Part shown: positions 60,802 to 64,000 of the stretch, piece after piece
Position numbering within the stretch: the first letter of the stretch is position 1
How the letters are laid out: each line of letters starts with the position of its first letter
Source: Glebionis coronaria
Taxonomy: Eukaryota > Streptophyta > Magnoliopsida > Asterales > Asteraceae
Length of the DNA stretch: 64,000 nt
Direction of reading: 5' to 3'
Assembly: GCA_025667525.1 (NCBI GenBank)
Contig: CM046878.1
Span: 393,146,974-393,210,973 of the forward strand
Program-made: the position numbers and the translations under genes
The notes under the pieces: generated by a model
What the model saw: the letters and a program-made list of their open reading frames with translations, nothing else
Told to the model about the DNA's origin: nothing
The model's database searches: none

Positions 60802-60936
60802 GGCCACCAAGTCAATTAACATATCATTAGCAATTTGCCGCTAAGTAGTTTCTGTAAATATGCGCAAATACATGTGTAGTGATTTATAACACCATCATGA
60901 CATAAAAATTAGATCGTAAATAACTAAAGGTTGAAA
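60802..60936. other. Flanking sequence, nothing recognised
   Basis: AT-rich sequence with no ORF or repeat that I can name. It is the outer flank of the copia LTR. The base run ggcca after 60801 would be the target site, but the copia 3' LTR is missing, so it cannot be confirmed. Confidence 0.5.
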
Positions 60937-61398
60937 CCATGGTTGGCAAGATCCCGATCTTGATATTAGAATCTTACGATTTACGAACTGCAAAGCAAAA
61001 ACGACCCAGATGTTACATATGATCTTTGCATGCTTAAGATTTTATAGCATCTCGATCTTGATCATAGGATCTTAGGATCTATTACAATCTGATCTTACTT
61101 TTTCTCGAACGACAAACTAAAAAACTACAAATTTACAGATTCTATTTTGTATAATCTAAAAAACAACGTGTTAATCTTCTTATACATTTCATAATCATAA
61201 TTTAGGACCAAATTTGTATGAAATATACGTATAATTTGTGTTTAAGATGTATATTAATTTGTAGATTTGTAAAATATTGCAAAGACAATTAAGAAAATTA
61301 CACTATAGTAGGTCTTACAATCTCGATCCTGCTTTACGATCTCGATCTTGTAAAGACAAAAACGATTCTAAGTAAGATCTCGATCTTGAAAACCTTGG
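60937..61398. mobile_element. MITE-like element with imperfect terminal inverted repeats
   Basis: The ends CCATGGTTGGCAAGATC and (reverse complement) CCAAGGTTTTCAAGATC match at 13 of 17 bases. TTGAAA flanks both sides (60931-60936 and 61399-61404). The 462-bp interior is non-coding and has many 'gatcttgat/ctcgatctt' motifs near both ends, consistent with longer subterminal repeats. The superfamily is uncertain; the duplication could be 6 or 8 bases. Confidence 0.5.
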
Positions 61399-61862
61399 TT
61401 GAAAAACTCGACTTAAAATCTGTTTAGTGAAGTACTTAACATACACAAATAATAAAGATGTGAATCCATATTTATTCTTGTATAAGAAGATGAAGTTTTT
61501 CGGAAAGTCTCTAATATTTCTTGGTGTGTGAACTGTGAAGAATAGGTAAAAGTGTCACTCAACAAAATTTTCTCATCAAGTTACATTAAAAAGCTAACTA
61601 TCATTTTAAAAGTTTTTTTTTTATTGAACTTACATTATTAAAAGAGTATTATGTACTTCACATCAATTTTAACTAGGGGTGTTCATCTGTTTGGTTATCA
61701 GGTTATTTAGTTTGTTTGGTTCGGCTAGTTCGATTAAAAGTTTTTTTAAAGTCAACTCATATACTGAGCCAAACCCAATTAAATTTCTGTTTTCGATTTG
61801 GTTCGATTGAAGTTTAGTTCGATTCGGTTTTCGAATATACCCTAATTACACAATTTATTTAA
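61399..61862. other. Non-coding flank with possible hAT-MITE end
   Basis: No ORF. The sequence from 61675 (ctaggggtgttcatctgtttgg) resembles the start of short plant elements with AGGGGTGTTCA-type ends and a 'ggttcggttcgattcgg' body. The other end is not found before the microsatellite. Confidence 0.35.
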
Positions 61863-62122
<260 letters not shown>

Positions 62123-62312
62123 TTTACATTATATATAAGAGGAGGGATAGGTCACATAAGCATTCCATAATGCCATGTCATCGTTTTTCCAAGTCAAAGT
62201 CAACAGTGAACAGGCGACATTTAATGTTAAAAAAATTCGTTAGTATACAGATTCGAACACGAATGTGTTGATGCCAGAAGCAACACCCTAACCACTTAAC
62301 CAAGGCAGTTTT
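62123..62312 (-). mobile_element. tRNA-derived SINE-like unit ending in the TA microsatellite
   Basis: On the minus strand, from about 62312, the sequence has an A box-like TGGTTAAGTGG and, with the base spacing seen in tRNA genes (about 44 bases), a B box-like GTTCGAATC. It is followed by about 120 bases of unrelated body that runs into the TA microsatellite as a 3' tail. No intact acceptor stem was recognised, so this is a SINE head or a decayed tRNA gene. No target duplication was found. Confidence 0.4.
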
Positions 62313-62989
62313 TTTGTTATACAGTGCAAACCTAAAAGTGTTATCCTTCAATTATCCTAGGCAACTTAAAATCACGGTTTAACATAATGAAACGATTTTA
62401 AACAATTAAGAACACACACCTACATGGATTAAAATCACAGTATCTCCCTAGCAAAAACCCTAAAACAATCAAAATCACAGTATCATCTAAATTAAATCAT
62501 ATATTAAGAACATACCTACATGGATCAAAATCATACCTCAAAACACCAACTACTTCGGAATTATTATCAAAGGTATATTATATATTCAATTATCATAAGA
62601 TTATTATTGATTTAATTTGTTCTGAATGACACAAATTACTTTATCCCTTAATGTTTTATATATGATGAATATAAAACAATCTGCCGTGGCTCGATATGAT
62701 TCATTTTACGTTTTGAATAGTTGTTATGGTTGTTCTACATTTTATAGATGTTACTTACGTTTTTTGTAACAATTGCAGCAGCTTGGAATGAACTTTGATT
62801 TCTGTCAGGTCAAAGTCTTCAATTATTCATGCATCTCCATTCAAATTGGAGAGGTGTTGTAGTCAAACGGGGAAAAATCTATAGCATGTGCATAATTTAA
62901 TAGCATATCAATTTTTTTATAATTTTTTCCCACAGCTTGATTAATTAGTTCCTGTACAATGAAAAAGGGGCTGCTTTAGCCGAGGTACA
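62313..62989. other. Non-coding AT-rich flank
   Basis: No gene seen. A direct repeat of about 35 bases (aagaacacacacctacatgg... near 62409 and aagaacatacctacatgg near 62508) is present. The 5 bases before the next LTR are gtaca. Confidence 0.5.
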
Positions 62990-64000
62990 TGATGAGACTG
63001 CTTTTATACATGGTCTCATCGTCCAAAACGGCCTTAAATTGCATAAAATATCATAAAATATGCCAAATATATGCTCGTGTTTGTTACTTGTGTATTTTTA
63101 GGTACGGATATTGAGGAATTGGCAAAAGAACACAAGAATCAATAAAAAACGAACACGAGAAACGAAGTCGCACAATGAACCGGGCCCAAGTTTGGAATTT
63201 TGCAAAATGACCCTTGAAGAATTGAAGATTGTCAAGTTTAGTCCCTCATCTTTGAAGAACTTGTCACATTTGACCCTCAAATATCAAATGTACAAGTATG
63301 ATCCTTTATGTTTGAAGATATTACAAGTTCAGCCCTTGGGAATCAAGAATATACATTTAATACCCTTGGAAAAGTTTTTGGAAGAGTTTGTGCCATTTTT
63401 GACAAGTGCTCAAAAGTTGACAAAGGCTAAATGGGCGCTGATGGGAATTTTTACAAAGTGAAAGAAAGTTAATAACTTGGGGACCAAATTAGCCAACTGC
63501 CCAAACAAACCCACCCAACCAGCCATTGACACATCAGCCCTACCCACCCATTTACCCAACACCTACCCAAACCCATGACCCTACCCGTCCACAACCCAAG
63601 TTTATTTAATAAACTGGGTCAATCCTAGTCAGCCCCCACTCACACAACCTCCACCAATCCTTCACCTCCACGTCATCCCCTCAACCAATCACATCCACCC
63701 TTCACACCACGTCACCTTCCACCACCAGCTTATTTAATAAGCCTGGTCAAAATAGTCAACTCCCACTTAACCCACAATTCCCTCCCAAACACTTTTTCAA
63801 AACGTGTTAACCCCAAATTAAGATTAAACCCACCCTTAATATCCAACGAACCCTAATATCCTCCAGAATCAATTAGCTCAAAAGCAAAGGGTTATGGGCT
63901 ATAATGCTCCAGATCCTTAATTACTTTTCCCCTCACTTAATCCCACCACACACAACCCCTCCACGTGGCCTGTGGTCCTCACCCGAGCACTCCCCTGCTA
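62990..64000 (+). repeat. Athila-like LTR start, + strand, running off the window
   Basis: Starts TGATGAGACT and matches the reverse complement of the gag-only Athila LTR end (aggtacggatat, aacgaacacgrgaaacgaagtcgcac) at roughly 80 percent by eye. No polypurine tract precedes it, so it is a 5' or solo LTR rather than a 3' LTR. The terminal inverted repeat GAGAC...GTCTC is conserved. The short ORF 63111-63461 lies within LTR sequence and has no recognised product. Confidence 0.8.

Noticed and set aside
63111..63461. 116-codon + strand ORF as a host gene
   Set aside because: It lies inside sequence that matches the gag-only Athila LTR and is not conserved as an ORF there.

Overview
This window looks like a nuclear plant chromosome segment made almost entirely of nested LTR retrotransposons. 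The copia Gag and both Athila-type Gag-PR proteins resemble ones I associate with Asteraceae (Tanacetum/Artemisia/Helianthus-like genomes). That assignment comes from memory of families, not from a search. I see no convincing single-copy host gene, rRNA, functional tRNA gene or CRISPR array.

Layout. A 3.7-kb LTR of a Ty3/gypsy element (716-4427, + strand) opens the window. It is followed by a decayed, minus-strand Ty1/copia element (about 4860-7552) whose 5' LTR starts at 7555. That copia LTR was split by a Ty3/gypsy Tat-lineage element (7966-59914, + strand) with a GAAAG target duplication. The rest of the copia LTR is 59920-60801. The Tat element itself carries three large insertions: (i) a Tekay/chromovirus-like element, minus strand, 8481-21049, in its 5' LTR (TSD AGGAG); (ii) a minus-strand Athila-like element, 22084-36897, in its gag (TSD AAGAT), which encodes only Gag-protease; (iii) a minus-strand Athila element (43724-57124, TSD GCAGG) in an antisense gene near its 3' end. 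The last site is rearranged: a 2.2-kb piece of Tat flank is duplicated and fused to a truncated Athila interior. A 977-bp TRIM (44701-45678, TSD TCCAA) sits in the left Athila LTR. The right edge (60802-64000) holds a MITE-like element, a tRNA-derived SINE-like unit joined to a roughly 250-bp TA microsatellite, and the start of another Athila-like LTR (62990 onward).

How the parts work together. The Tat element has gag, protease, RT, RNase H, a second archaeal-type RNase H and integrase on the + strand, all broken by stops and frameshifts. On the opposite strand, between integrase and 3' LTR, is a multi-exon gene with a gypsy-type 'putative transposase' domain (PF04195-like), its own TATA box and G-box, and splice sites whose phases agree. 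The Gag-PR-only Athila element and the Tekay-like element have young-looking LTR pairs but lack intact pol, so they were probably mobilised in trans. LTR divergence judged by eye (Tat about 3 percent, Athilas 1-2 percent, Tekay about 1 percent) agrees with the nesting order.

The points most worth a second look are the spliced antisense gene, the Gag-PR-only Athila with a cluster of perfect hairpins in its long leader, the repeated hairpin plus polypurine modules in both Athila 3' regions, and the duplication at the Athila insertion site.
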